Source: Woeseia sp964560775
GTDB taxonomy: Bacteria; Pseudomonadota; Gammaproteobacteria; Steroidobacterales; Woeseiaceae
Direction of reading: 5' to 3'
DNA: 7,008 bases
Assembly (NCBI GenBank): GCA_964560775.1
Contig: CAZLNH010000335.1
Span: 1 to 7,008, forward strand
The notes under the pieces were generated by a model. It ran no database searches and had not been told where the DNA came from. It worked only from the letters and a program-made list of their open reading frames with translations. Made by a program: the position numbers and the translations under genes. Of the stretch, positions 1 through 5,916 are shown piece after piece (position 1 is the stretch's first letter; each line of letters starts with the position of its first letter).

Positions 1-81
1 GGTGCTCCTCGGAAGCCGCTACATCCCTGGCCCAGGACGGTTGAAGCTGATTCTGGATTTGGCAGTGGATACGTGCCGCGC
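1..81. other. Window edge, no gene recognised
   Basis: This is the stretch downstream of the marR stop codon. I see no start codon followed by a credible frame on the minus strand. On the plus strand one frame closes with a stop at 42-44 after 13 codons, which could be the tail of a neighbouring gene, but it is too short to judge. No clear terminator hairpin with a T-run is visible. Confidence 0.4.
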
Positions 82-558
82 TTACTGCTGCGGTTTTCCG
101 ATCAGCCGGGCTTTTTCCAGCAGCCGGTCGATGATGGAATCCAGAACCGCCACCTCTTCCTGGCTCAGGCCCTTGAGCAGCGTACTTTCCATTTCCAGCG
201 CGAGTGGAGCGATTTCGTCGAGGACCTGCTTGCCCTGGTCGGACAGATTGAGGATCGAGCGGCGACGGTCGGCATCCGCGAATTCGCGTTCGATGCGACC
301 GTTCTTGAGCAGCTTGGTGACAGCGCGGCTGACGGCGACCTTGTCCATCAGTGTTCGGTCAGCGACCTCGACGGCGGACAGCCCGGGAAAGCGACCGAGG
401 ATAACGATGACACGCCATTCCGGAATCGTAAGCCCGAAACGCTGGTCATAGACCGTTGCTATGGAATTGCTCACCGAATGCGACAGTATCGACAGGCGGT
501 AAGGCAGGAATTCCTCAAGGATCAGTTCTTTTTCGGCGCGGGTTTCGACAGCGTGCAT
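82..558 (-). CDS. MarR-family winged-helix transcriptional regulator
   Basis: This encodes a 158-residue protein, the usual size for the MarR family, which are dimeric DNA-binding repressors that often release DNA on binding a small phenolic or acyl ligand. An N-terminal dimerisation helix region (about 10-35) is followed by a GLTIPEWRVIVIL segment (42-54), typical of the helix entering the DNA-binding domain. The helix-turn-helix lies around 59-86, with MDKVAVSRAV as the recognition helix. The beta-wing follows at 91-109 with the family-typical D-x-D-R-R-R pattern (95-100) and LSDQG. A C-terminal dimerisation helix closes the protein. The ATG at 558 has a weak purine-rich GAGAG about seven bases upstream. 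It lies 179 bp downstream of zapE on the same strand and seems to have its own promoter with an overlapping palindrome. The ligand and target genes cannot be read from the sequence; the fatty-acid genes nearby are possible targets, but that is conjecture. Confidence 0.92.
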   Translation of the reverse strand: MHAVETRAEKELILEEFLPYRLSILSHSVSNSIATVYDQRFGLTIPEWRVIVILGRFPGLSAVEVADRTLMDKVAVSRAVTKLLKNGRIEREFADADRRRSILNLSDQGKQVLDEIAPLALEMESTLLKGLSQEEVAVLDSIIDRLLEKARLIGKPQQ

Positions 559-589
559 TGCGGACTCTCTGGGTGGTAAAGCAGGAAGT

Positions 590-605
590 GTATGATCAAT
601 AATAC
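590..605. promoter_or_regulatory. Candidate MarR operator (imperfect palindrome)
   Basis: The 16 bases GTATGATCAATAATAC form two 7-base arms around a 2-base centre with one mismatched pair. The site lies 32-47 bases upstream of the marR start and covers the candidate -10 box, the expected place for an autorepressor site. MarR proteins commonly bind such 16-20 bp AT-rich palindromes and repress their own genes. Binding here is inferred, not shown. Confidence 0.4.
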
Positions 606-626
606 TGGAGTTCGAAGAAATTCCAA
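599..626 (-). promoter_or_regulatory. Candidate sigma70-type promoter of marR
   Basis: On the minus strand TTGGAA (621-626) and TATTAT (599-604) are separated by 16 bases, close to the sigma70 consensus. This would start the transcript near 592, giving a leader of about 35 bases before the marR ATG. The stretch is noticeably more AT-rich than its surroundings. Confidence is limited because only pattern matching supports it. Confidence 0.4.
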
Positions 627-640
627 CCGAAACGTTTGCC

Positions 641-655
641 GCACGGCGCCCGTGC
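641..655 (-). terminator. GC-rich hairpin between zapE and marR
   Basis: Arms GCACGG (641-646) and CCGTGC (650-655) flank a 3-base loop, and outer GCC/GGC bases can extend the stem with a bulge. It lies after the zapE stop and before the marR promoter. On the minus strand it is followed by AAACGTTT rather than a U-run, so it is not a classical intrinsic terminator. A role in ending or processing the zapE transcript is only a possibility. Confidence 0.2.
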
Positions 656-691
656 CGGCTTTTGGGCCACGCATCCCGGGTCCGTCAAGTT

Positions 692-721
692 GCTGATTGA
701 AAACCGTTTTTTTGCATCAGC
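692..721 (-). terminator. Possible weak terminator hairpin after zapE
   Basis: Six-base arms GCTGAT (692-697) and ATCAGC (716-721) enclose an inner A-run/T-run that can also pair, making a long AT-rich stem 16 bases after the zapE stop codon. The minus-strand transcript lacks a U-run after the stem. It is the nearest structure to the end of zapE, so I record it with low confidence. Confidence 0.2.
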
Positions 722-737
722 GTCGCGCGGGAGGGCT

Positions 738-1829
738 TCAGGCGCGGTGGGCCGAATGCAGGTACGCCGCTGATTGCATCTCGCCGAGCCGGCTCTCTGT
801 GCGTGCAAATTCGGTCCTGACCCGTTTGCCCTGGTACAGGCGCTGCGGCGGCTCCGCGGCCGACAGGACCAGCTTGACGCGCCGGTCGTAGAATTCGTCG
901 ACCAATGCGATAAAGCGCCTTGCCGCGTTTTCGTTATCGGCGCCAAGGCGGGGCACGTCAGACACGATGACCGTCTGGTACATGCGCGCAATCTCGATGT
1001 AGTCGTCCTGGCTGCGGGGACCATCGCACAGCTCGGCGAAGTCGAACCATGCAATTCCGTCGGCGGCAAATCGTGCATTGACCTGGCGGCTGTTGATGTC
1101 CAGCCGGCGTTGCCGGATTTCTCTTCCTGGTGCAGCTTCAGCGATAAATTGCCGCAGCCGCCCGGTCGCATCATCGCCCGCCGGCGTAATGTACGTGCCG
1201 GCGTGCTGGATCAGCTGCAACCGGTAATCGACGTCGCCTGCGAGTTCGACAACATTGACGTTCGCTTCTAGCAGCTCAATGGCGGGGAGGAATCTTGCAC
1301 GCTGCAGCCCGCCGGCATACAGGTCGGCCGGCCTGGTGTTGGAGGTTGCGACGAGCGTGACACCGCGGCGGAACAGCCCGTCGAGCAGGCGTCCCAGGAT
1401 CATGGCGTCGCCAATATCGCTGACATAAAACTCATCGATGCCTAGTACCGTGCTTTCCGCGGCAATCGAGGCGGCAACGGCGTCCAGCGGATCCTGCACC
1501 GCTCCCGAATTGCGCATGCGCCCATGAACGTCACGCATTAAGCGGTGGAAATGAATCCTCTTCTTTTTCTGCCTGATATCCAGCGTGTCAAAGAAGAGAT
1601 CCATGACAAATGTCTTGCCGCGGCCCACATCGCCCCAGAGGTAAATGCCTTTGACCGCAGCAGGGCGCGGCCGCAATGCGAGCAGGCGCAGGAGCCACTG
1701 GACGGGACGCCGCGCTTCATACAGCCGTAGCTGCAAATCGGCGAGCTGGTCAACGATAGCCTGTTGCGCCGCGTCCGGCTGCACTCCCGGGCGGCTCGCG
1801 TAAGCGCTCTTGATCGTGGCTGAAGTCAT
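738..1829 (-). CDS. zapE: Cell division protein ZapE (AFG1-like P-loop ATPase)
   Basis: This encodes a 363-residue AFG1/ZapE family ATPase. In E. coli ZapE associates with the FtsZ ring late in division; the mitochondrial relative AFG1 helps turnover of respiratory-chain subunits. Walker A is GDVGRGKT (66-73), followed by FHRLM (95-99). Walker B with the family signature IDEFYVSDIGDAM is at 131-143, and a sensor-like ATSNT at 161-165. The family motif GLQRARFLPAI spans 174-184, and the C-terminal RRFIALVDEFYDRRVKLVLSA spans about 305-324 with a terminal RLGEMQSAAYL. The length matches E. coli ZapE (about 375). The open frame continues upstream to 2249, but that part lies antisense to ETF-QO and has no family similarity. 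I therefore start at the ATG at 1829, where MTSATIKSAY resembles known N-termini. No good ribosome binding site precedes this ATG. Confidence 0.95.
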   Translation of the reverse strand: MTSATIKSAYASRPGVQPDAAQQAIVDQLADLQLRLYEARRPVQWLLRLLALRPRPAAVKGIYLWGDVGRGKTFVMDLFFDTLDIRQKKKRIHFHRLMRDVHGRMRNSGAVQDPLDAVAASIAAESTVLGIDEFYVSDIGDAMILGRLLDGLFRRGVTLVATSNTRPADLYAGGLQRARFLPAIELLEANVNVVELAGDVDYRLQLIQHAGTYITPAGDDATGRLRQFIAEAAPGREIRQRRLDINSRQVNARFAADGIAWFDFAELCDGPRSQDDYIEIARMYQTVIVSDVPRLGADNENAARRFIALVDEFYDRRVKLVLSAAEPPQRLYQGKRVRTEFARTESRLGEMQSAAYLHSAHRA

Positions 1830-1907
1830 CGGAGTTTGATTGTGCGGTCCGCGGGCCGTCGCTCGGGCTGGTAGTATTGCATTTTTGCAGTGCGGAGAAA
1901 CCAGCCG
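1830..1907. promoter_or_regulatory. Divergent promoter region zapE / ETF-QO
   Basis: This 78-bp gap must hold the 5' signals of both divergent genes unless either is transcribed from inside its neighbour. An AT-rich patch at 1871-1888 contains TAGTAT, usable as a -10 box toward ETF-QO, but no convincing -35 partner lies at the right distance. A GC-rich 14-base imperfect palindrome (1845-1858, centre CCGCGG) lies nearer zapE. GGAGA at 1894-1898 is the likely ribosome binding site for the ATG at 1908, at nine bases spacing. Confidence 0.4.
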
Positions 1908-3569
1908 ATGCCCGGGACGAGCGAACGAGAAGCGATGGAGTTTGATGTCGTCATTGTCGGCGCAGGTCCTGCGGGACTCGCTGCAGCATGCCGCCTGATG
2001 CAGCTGGCCGAAAAGAGCGGCGACGCACTTGAAGTGGCCGTGGTCGAGAAGAGTTCGGAGATCGGCGGTCACATCCTGTCCGGCAATGTCTTTGATCCGC
2101 GTGCGTTGCTCGAGCTGTTTCCCGATGCGCTTGAGCAGGGCGCGCCGCTCGATACCAAAGTTAGCGGTGACATCATTCACTACCTGCGTTCCGCCAAGGC
2201 GTCGATGCAGGTTCCGGGCTTCCTGATTCCGAAGCCGATGCACAACCACGGCAATTACATCATCAGCCTTGGCCGCCTGTGCCAGTGGCTGGGCGATCGC
2301 GCCGAAGCGCTCGGCGTCAATGTATTCCCCGGATTCGCCGCGGCGGAGGTGCTCTACGACGACGAAGGGCGCGTACGAGGCATCGCAACCAGCGACATGG
2401 GTGTCGGCAAGGACGGCAAGCCGAAAGACTCCTACCAGCCGGGGTACGAGCTGCTCGGCAAGTACACGGTGTTCGCGGAAGGGTGTCGCGGCAATCTCGG
2501 CGAATCACTGGTTAAAAGATACGACTTGCGCAAGGACTCGGATCCGCAGCACTACGGGTTGGGTTTGAAGGAGATCTGGGAAATCGACCCGGCCAGGCAC
2601 GACGAGGGCCGCGTCGTACACACGATGGGCTGGCCGCTCGACAACGGCACCGAAGGCGGCGGCTTCCTCTACCATGCTGCAGACAACCAGGTGTTCGTGG
2701 GGCAGATCGTCGCGCTGAATTACCGGAATCCTCACCTTTCACCGTTTCATGAGTTCCAGCGTTTCAAGCATCATCCGGTCATCAGCCATTATCTCGACGG
2801 AGGAAAGCGCATCGCGTATGGAGCGCGGTCCGTCAACAAGGGCGGTCTGCAGTCATTGCCAAAATTGACGTTTCCGGGGGGATTGCTGGTCGGCTGCGAT
2901 GCGGGTTTTCTGAACGGCGTCAGGATCAAGGGCGCTCATACAGCATTGAAAACGGGCATGCTCGCCGCTGAAAGTGTCCATTCGGCGCTCAAGGACAGTG
3001 GTGACGGCTACCAGGACCTGACCGGATTCGAAGACGCGGTGCGTGCATCGTGGGTCTACGACGAGTTGTACCGGGCCCGCAATTTCAGCCCGGCACTGCA
3101 CAAGTTCGGCACATTTTTCGGCGCCGCATTCACGTGGATCGACCAGAATATCTTTCGTGGCAAGTTGCCCTTCACGATGCACAACCTCGTGCCGGATCAC
3201 GAGTCCCTGCAAAAGGCGGATCAGGCGCCGAAAATTGACTACCCGAAGCCGGATGGCGTCCTGAGCTTTGACCGGTTGTCGTCCGTCTACCTGTCGAGCA
3301 CCAATCACGAAGAAGACCAGCCGTCGCACCTGAAACTCAAGGACGAAAGCGTGCCGATTGACTACAACCTGCCCAATTACGACGAACCGGCGCAGCGTTA
3401 CTGCCCCGCCGGCGTCTACGAAGTCGTCACCGCGAACGGCGAGCAGCGCTTCCAGATCAACGCGCAGAACTGCGTGCACTGCAAGGCCTGTGACATCAAG
3501 GACCCGACCCGGAATATTGTCTGGACGGTGCCGGAAGGCGGTGGCGGACCCAACTATCCCGCGATGTAG
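1908..3569 (+). CDS. Electron transfer flavoprotein-ubiquinone oxidoreductase (ETF-QO)
   Basis: This encodes a 553-residue homologue of ETFDH, the membrane-associated FAD and [4Fe-4S] enzyme that takes electrons from reduced ETF, supplied by acyl-CoA and other dehydrogenases, and reduces ubiquinone. The dinucleotide-binding motif GAGPAG is at 18-23 with EFDVVIV before it. A second FAD-contacting segment GGLLVGCDAGFLNG is around 324-337. The C-terminal ferredoxin-like domain has the four cluster cysteines: one in RYCPAG (499) and three in CVHCKAC (522, 525, 528), followed by DIKDPTRNIVW. Length and domain order match the family. I chose the ATG at 1908 because GGAGA lies nine bases upstream and because SEREAMEFD before the FAD motif resembles the usual family N-terminus. 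A GTG at 1890 and an ATG at 1935 are alternatives. The gene is divergent from zapE and convergent with the beta-oxidation genes to its right, which fits the shared pathway. Confidence 0.96.
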   Translation: MPGTSEREAMEFDVVIVGAGPAGLAAACRLMQLAEKSGDALEVAVVEKSSEIGGHILSGNVFDPRALLELFPDALEQGAPLDTKVSGDIIHYLRSAKASMQVPGFLIPKPMHNHGNYIISLGRLCQWLGDRAEALGVNVFPGFAAAEVLYDDEGRVRGIATSDMGVGKDGKPKDSYQPGYELLGKYTVFAEGCRGNLGESLVKRYDLRKDSDPQHYGLGLKEIWEIDPARHDEGRVVHTMGWPLDNGTEGGGFLYHAADNQVFVGQIVALNYRNPHLSPFHEFQRFKHHPVISHYLDGGKRIAYGARSVNKGGLQSLPKLTFPGGLLVGCDAGFLNGVRIKGAHTALKTGMLAAESVHSALKDSGDGYQDLTGFEDAVRASWVYDELYRARNFSPALHKFGTFFGAAFTWIDQNIFRGKLPFTMHNLVPDHESLQKADQAPKIDYPKPDGVLSFDRLSSVYLSSTNHEEDQPSHLKLKDESVPIDYNLPNYDEPAQRYCPAGVYEVVTANGEQRFQINAQNCVHCKACDIKDPTRNIVWTVPEGGGGPNYPAM

Positions 3570-3570
3570 G

Positions 3571-3594
3571 CGACGACGGGGCGCCCCGTCGTCG
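3571..3594. repeat. Perfect 24-bp palindrome after ETF-QO stop
   Basis: CGACGACGGGGC (3571-3582) is followed immediately by its exact reverse complement (3583-3594), one base after the ETF-QO stop codon. As RNA it would fold into a very stable hairpin. No T-run follows, so it is not a standard intrinsic terminator, but it could protect or end convergent transcripts. It overlaps the beginning of the inverted repeat pair that follows and may belong to the same element. Confidence 0.6.
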
Positions 3595-3685
3595 TCGCGA
3601 GGTGCGCAGCGCCGTGGCGATCTCGCACGGATAATGACTCTGCCAATTAGTACGAGATTGCCACGCCCTGCGGGCTCGCAATGAC
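3591..3685. repeat. Inverted pair of an interspersed palindromic repeat
   Basis: Copy 1 (3591-3625) begins GTCGTCGCGAG and ends CGTGGCGATCTCG. Copy 2 (3653-3685), read on the minus strand, begins GTCATTGCGAG and ends CGTGGCAATCTCG. The two are clearly the same unit in opposite orientation with a 27-bp spacer, so the whole can fold into one long hairpin. From memory, units of the form TCATTGCGAG...GGCAATCTCG recur between genes in many proteobacterial genomes and behave like REP or MITE sequences. It occupies nearly all of the gap between two convergent genes, the typical place for such repeats. Confidence 0.7.
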
Positions 3686-3694
3686 TGGGTATGA

Positions 3695-4462
3695 CTATTT
3701 CGGCTGCATGCGGATAGCACCATCGAGTCGAATGGTTTCACCATTCAGCATCGCATTCGTATAAATACTGGCGGCCAGCTGCGCGTATTCCTCCGGCTTG
3801 CCCAGACGCGACGGAAACGGAATCTGGGCGCCGAGCGATTTCTGCACCTCTTCCGGCAGGCTTGCCATCATCGGCGTCATGAAGATTCCCGGCGCAATCG
3901 TGTTGATGCGTATGCCGAAACGCGCCAGTTCCCGGGCGATTGGCAGCATCATGCCAACCACGCCGCCTTTCGATGCGGAATAGGCGGCCTGGCCAATCTG
4001 CCCCTCGAACGCCGCAATGGATGCCGTATTGATAATAACGCCACGTTCGCCGTCCGCATTTGGCTCATTGTGTTGCATTACGTTGGCAGCTTCTTTCGTC
4101 AGTATGAAAGAGCCGACCAGGTTGATCTGGATCGAGCGACTGAAGGACGCCGCCGGCATCGGGCCATCCCGTCCCAGGACCCGTGACGGCAACAGGATGC
4201 CGGCGCAGTTCACGGCGAACGTGATGCCGCCGAGGAATTCCGCTGCTGCATCGATCGCACGTTGCACCGCCTTCTCGTCGGCAACATCCGTCGCGAAAAA
4301 CGCGGCATGGCTGCCAAGACTCGCGGCACTTTCGCGGCCCAGCTCTTCGTTGATGTCCAGCAGTACGGCCTTGCCGCCCGCATCAATGATCGTCTGTGCG
4401 GTCGCAAGGCCAAGCCCGGACGCGCCCCCTGAAATCACAGCGTGTGCTGTCGATAATTCCAT
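3695..4462 (-). CDS. SDR-family 3-hydroxyacyl-CoA dehydrogenase (type II, HSD10-like)
   Basis: This encodes a 255-residue classical short-chain dehydrogenase with the hallmarks of the HSD17B10 (type II 3-hydroxyacyl-CoA dehydrogenase) branch. These enzymes oxidise short-chain or 2-methyl-branched 3-hydroxyacyl-CoA with NAD+. The nucleotide-binding loop is SGGASGLG (11-18), with Ser where Thr is usual. Asp36 at the end of the second strand (LLDIN) predicts NAD+ preference. NCAG is at 85-88 and the catalytic set is Asn114, Ser148, Tyr161 and Lys165 (YSASK). The branch-specific blocks GERGVIINTASIAAFEGQIGQ (138-158) and the C-terminal MLNGETIRLDGAIRM (238-252) are strongly conserved. The ATG at 4462 has GGAG six bases upstream (4469-4472), a good ribosome binding site. 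It lies downstream of the thiolase on the same strand, separated by a palindromic element. A role in fatty-acid or isoleucine degradation is inferred. Confidence 0.93.
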   Translation of the reverse strand: MELSTAHAVISGGASGLGLATAQTIIDAGGKAVLLDINEELGRESAASLGSHAAFFATDVADEKAVQRAIDAAAEFLGGITFAVNCAGILLPSRVLGRDGPMPAASFSRSIQINLVGSFILTKEAANVMQHNEPNADGERGVIINTASIAAFEGQIGQAAYSASKGGVVGMMLPIARELARFGIRINTIAPGIFMTPMMASLPEEVQKSLGAQIPFPSRLGKPEEYAQLAASIYTNAMLNGETIRLDGAIRMQPK

Positions 4463-4508
4463 AGTGTTCTCCGCTCCGCGTAGTTTGATTCTGCTTGCTG
4501 GTGGGCCA

Positions 4509-4689
4509 GATTATTCATGAACGGCACATTGGCAGGGGCGGAGGTGTGCCCCGGGAAGGGCTTTTCAGGGCTGTGCCGGACAGGGACGTCCGGCACAGAG
4601 CGTACAAGGACGTATTCACAGCGTCCCTGAAAAGCCCTCCCCGGGGTGCGCCTTCGCTTACCACCGCACCTAACCGTTCATGAATAATC
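4509..4689. repeat. MITE-like inverted-repeat element, about 181 bp
   Basis: The ends are an exact 16-bp inverted repeat, GATTATTCATGAACGG (4509-4524) against its reverse complement (4674-4689). Farther in, 4549-4570 pairs with 4625-4646 at 21 of 22 positions. In the centre CTGTGCCGGAC (4571-4581) pairs with GTCCGGCACAG (4588-4598) around a 6-base loop. The segments between these arms are diverged but still weakly complementary. It encodes no protein and no obvious target-site duplication flanks it, though TTCATGAA is present at both ends. It fills most of the gap between thiolase and dehydrogenase and would be transcribed if the two are co-transcribed. It resembles a non-autonomous palindromic element (MITE, REP or ERIC type). 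Confidence 0.7.
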
Positions 4690-4709
4690 CGGCACGACCG
4701 TGCAGATTC

Positions 4710-5888
4710 CTAGACTTCGATGCCGATCGCAACGGCCTCACCGCCGCCGATGCAAAGCGATGCAATGCCGCGGCCGCCGCCGCGTGCCCGCAGTGCATGC
4801 AGCAATGTGACGATTATGCGCGCGCCGGATGCACCGATCGGATGTCCGAGGGCGCAGGAACCGCCGTTTACATTGACCTTTTCATGCGGAATGCCGATGT
4901 CCTTCATCGCGGCCATCGTCACACAGGCAAACGCTTCATTAATCTCGTACAGGTCGACGTTGTCCGGCATCCAGCCAAGCTTTTCCTGCAACGACTTGAT
5001 CGCGGCCACCGGTGCCGTCGTAAACCATTCCGGCTCCTGCGCATGCGATGCATGGCCACGAATTCGCGCGAGCGGCTCAATGTCGTGGTGCGACGCATCG
5101 ACGTCACGCATCAGAATCAGGCTTGCGGCGCCATCTGAGATTGATGATGAGCTGGCAGCGGTCACTGTGCCGTCCTTTGCAAACGCCGGTTTCAGATTGG
5201 GCACCTTGTCGGGGTTGACCATTCCCGGCCCCTCGTCGACGTCAACAACGGACTCGCCTTTGCGGGAGGTCACTGTCACCGGCGCAATTTCATTGTCGAA
5301 GTCACCGCGTTCGGAGGCCTCGAGTGCGCGCGTCACGGACCGGATCGCGAATTCGTCCTGTGCCTCTCGCGTGAAGCCGTATCTGGCAGCGGTCAGCTCG
5401 GCGAAGTGACCCATCATGTGGCCGTCAAACGGGCTTTGCAGCCCGTCATAAAACATGTGATCAAGGACTTCCTGGTGACCCATGCGGTAGCCGCGACGCG
5501 CCTTGGGCATCAGGTACGGTGCATTGCTCATCGATTCCATGCCACCGGCGAGTACTACCTGGGCACTGCCCGCCACAATCAGGTCGTGGCCGAGCATGAC
5601 AGTCTTCATGCCGGAGCCGCAGACCTTGTTGACAGTCGAGCACGGCACGGCAAGAGGCAGGCCGGCCGCAAGCGCGGCCTGGCGCGCGGGCGCCTGGCCG
5701 AGGCCAGCCGGCAGCACGCAGCCGAGCAACACTTCATCAATCATGTCCGCCTCGAGGCCTGAATCCTCGAGGGCCTTGCGGGTAGCGGCCGCCGACAGGT
5801 CCGTGGCCTTCACGTCGGCAAATGCGCCCTGGAAGGCACCAAGCGGTGTACGCCGGGCGGCGACAATTACAATGGAATCCTCTGTCAT
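4710..5888 (-). CDS. Acetyl-CoA C-acyltransferase (thiolase)
   Basis: This encodes a 392-residue thiolase, the normal length for the acetyl-CoA acetyltransferase / 3-ketoacyl-CoA thiolase family. Such enzymes cleave 3-ketoacyl-CoA with CoA in beta-oxidation, or condense two acetyl-CoA. The nucleophile is Cys90 in STVNKVCGSGMK. AGGMESMSNAPY (114-125), NEAF (317-320), His349 in ALGHPIGASGAR and the second catalytic Cys379 in CIGGGEA complete the active site. Where many family members have TAGNAS, this one reads TAASSSSISDGAA (243-255); the CoA-side serines remain. The open frame runs upstream to 6389, but that part overlaps the acyltransferase gene in another frame. I therefore place the start at the ATG at 5888, where MTEDSIVIVAARRTPLG matches thiolase N-termini. 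The ribosome binding site is weak. It lies 28 bp after the acyltransferase, suggesting one operon. Sequence alone does not decide between degradative and biosynthetic (AtoB/PhaA) use; the dehydrogenase downstream favours degradation. Confidence 0.95.
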   Translation of the reverse strand: MTEDSIVIVAARRTPLGAFQGAFADVKATDLSAAATRKALEDSGLEADMIDEVLLGCVLPAGLGQAPARQAALAAGLPLAVPCSTVNKVCGSGMKTVMLGHDLIVAGSAQVVLAGGMESMSNAPYLMPKARRGYRMGHQEVLDHMFYDGLQSPFDGHMMGHFAELTAARYGFTREAQDEFAIRSVTRALEASERGDFDNEIAPVTVTSRKGESVVDVDEGPGMVNPDKVPNLKPAFAKDGTVTAASSSSISDGAASLILMRDVDASHHDIEPLARIRGHASHAQEPEWFTTAPVAAIKSLQEKLGWMPDNVDLYEINEAFACVTMAAMKDIGIPHEKVNVNGGSCALGHPIGASGARIIVTLLHALRARGGGRGIASLCIGGGEAVAIGIEV

Positions 5889-5916
5889 GACCTGCTCTGT
5901 TTCCTGGGGAAGCCGG

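Noticed and set aside
73..579. 168-codon plus-strand frame opposite the MarR gene
   Set aside because: It mirrors the MarR coding region; the minus-strand protein has a complete winged-helix pattern while this one has none.
596..1174. 192-codon minus-strand frame overlapping the 3' half of zapE
   Set aside because: It is an out-of-frame shadow of zapE on the same strand, with Ser/Arg/Thr-rich composition and no domain.
1830..2249. 140-codon N-terminal extension of the zapE frame
   Set aside because: It lies antisense to the highly conserved ETF-QO N-terminal region, has no ZapE similarity, and the family N-terminus fits the ATG at 1829.
2853..3479. 208-codon open frame on the minus strand inside ETF-QO
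   Set aside because: It is antisense to conserved ETF-QO coding sequence, has no recognisable domain, and is typical of GC-rich shadow frames.
3705..4462. Ser instead of Thr in the SDR nucleotide-binding loop (SGGASGLG) as a sign of inactivation
   Set aside because: Ser for Thr is conservative and all four catalytic residues and the NAD-selecting Asp are present, so the enzyme should be active.
4680..5138. 152-codon plus-strand frame starting in the end of the palindromic element
   Set aside because: It is antisense to the thiolase C-terminus, has no domain, and its apparent start lies inside the terminal repeat.
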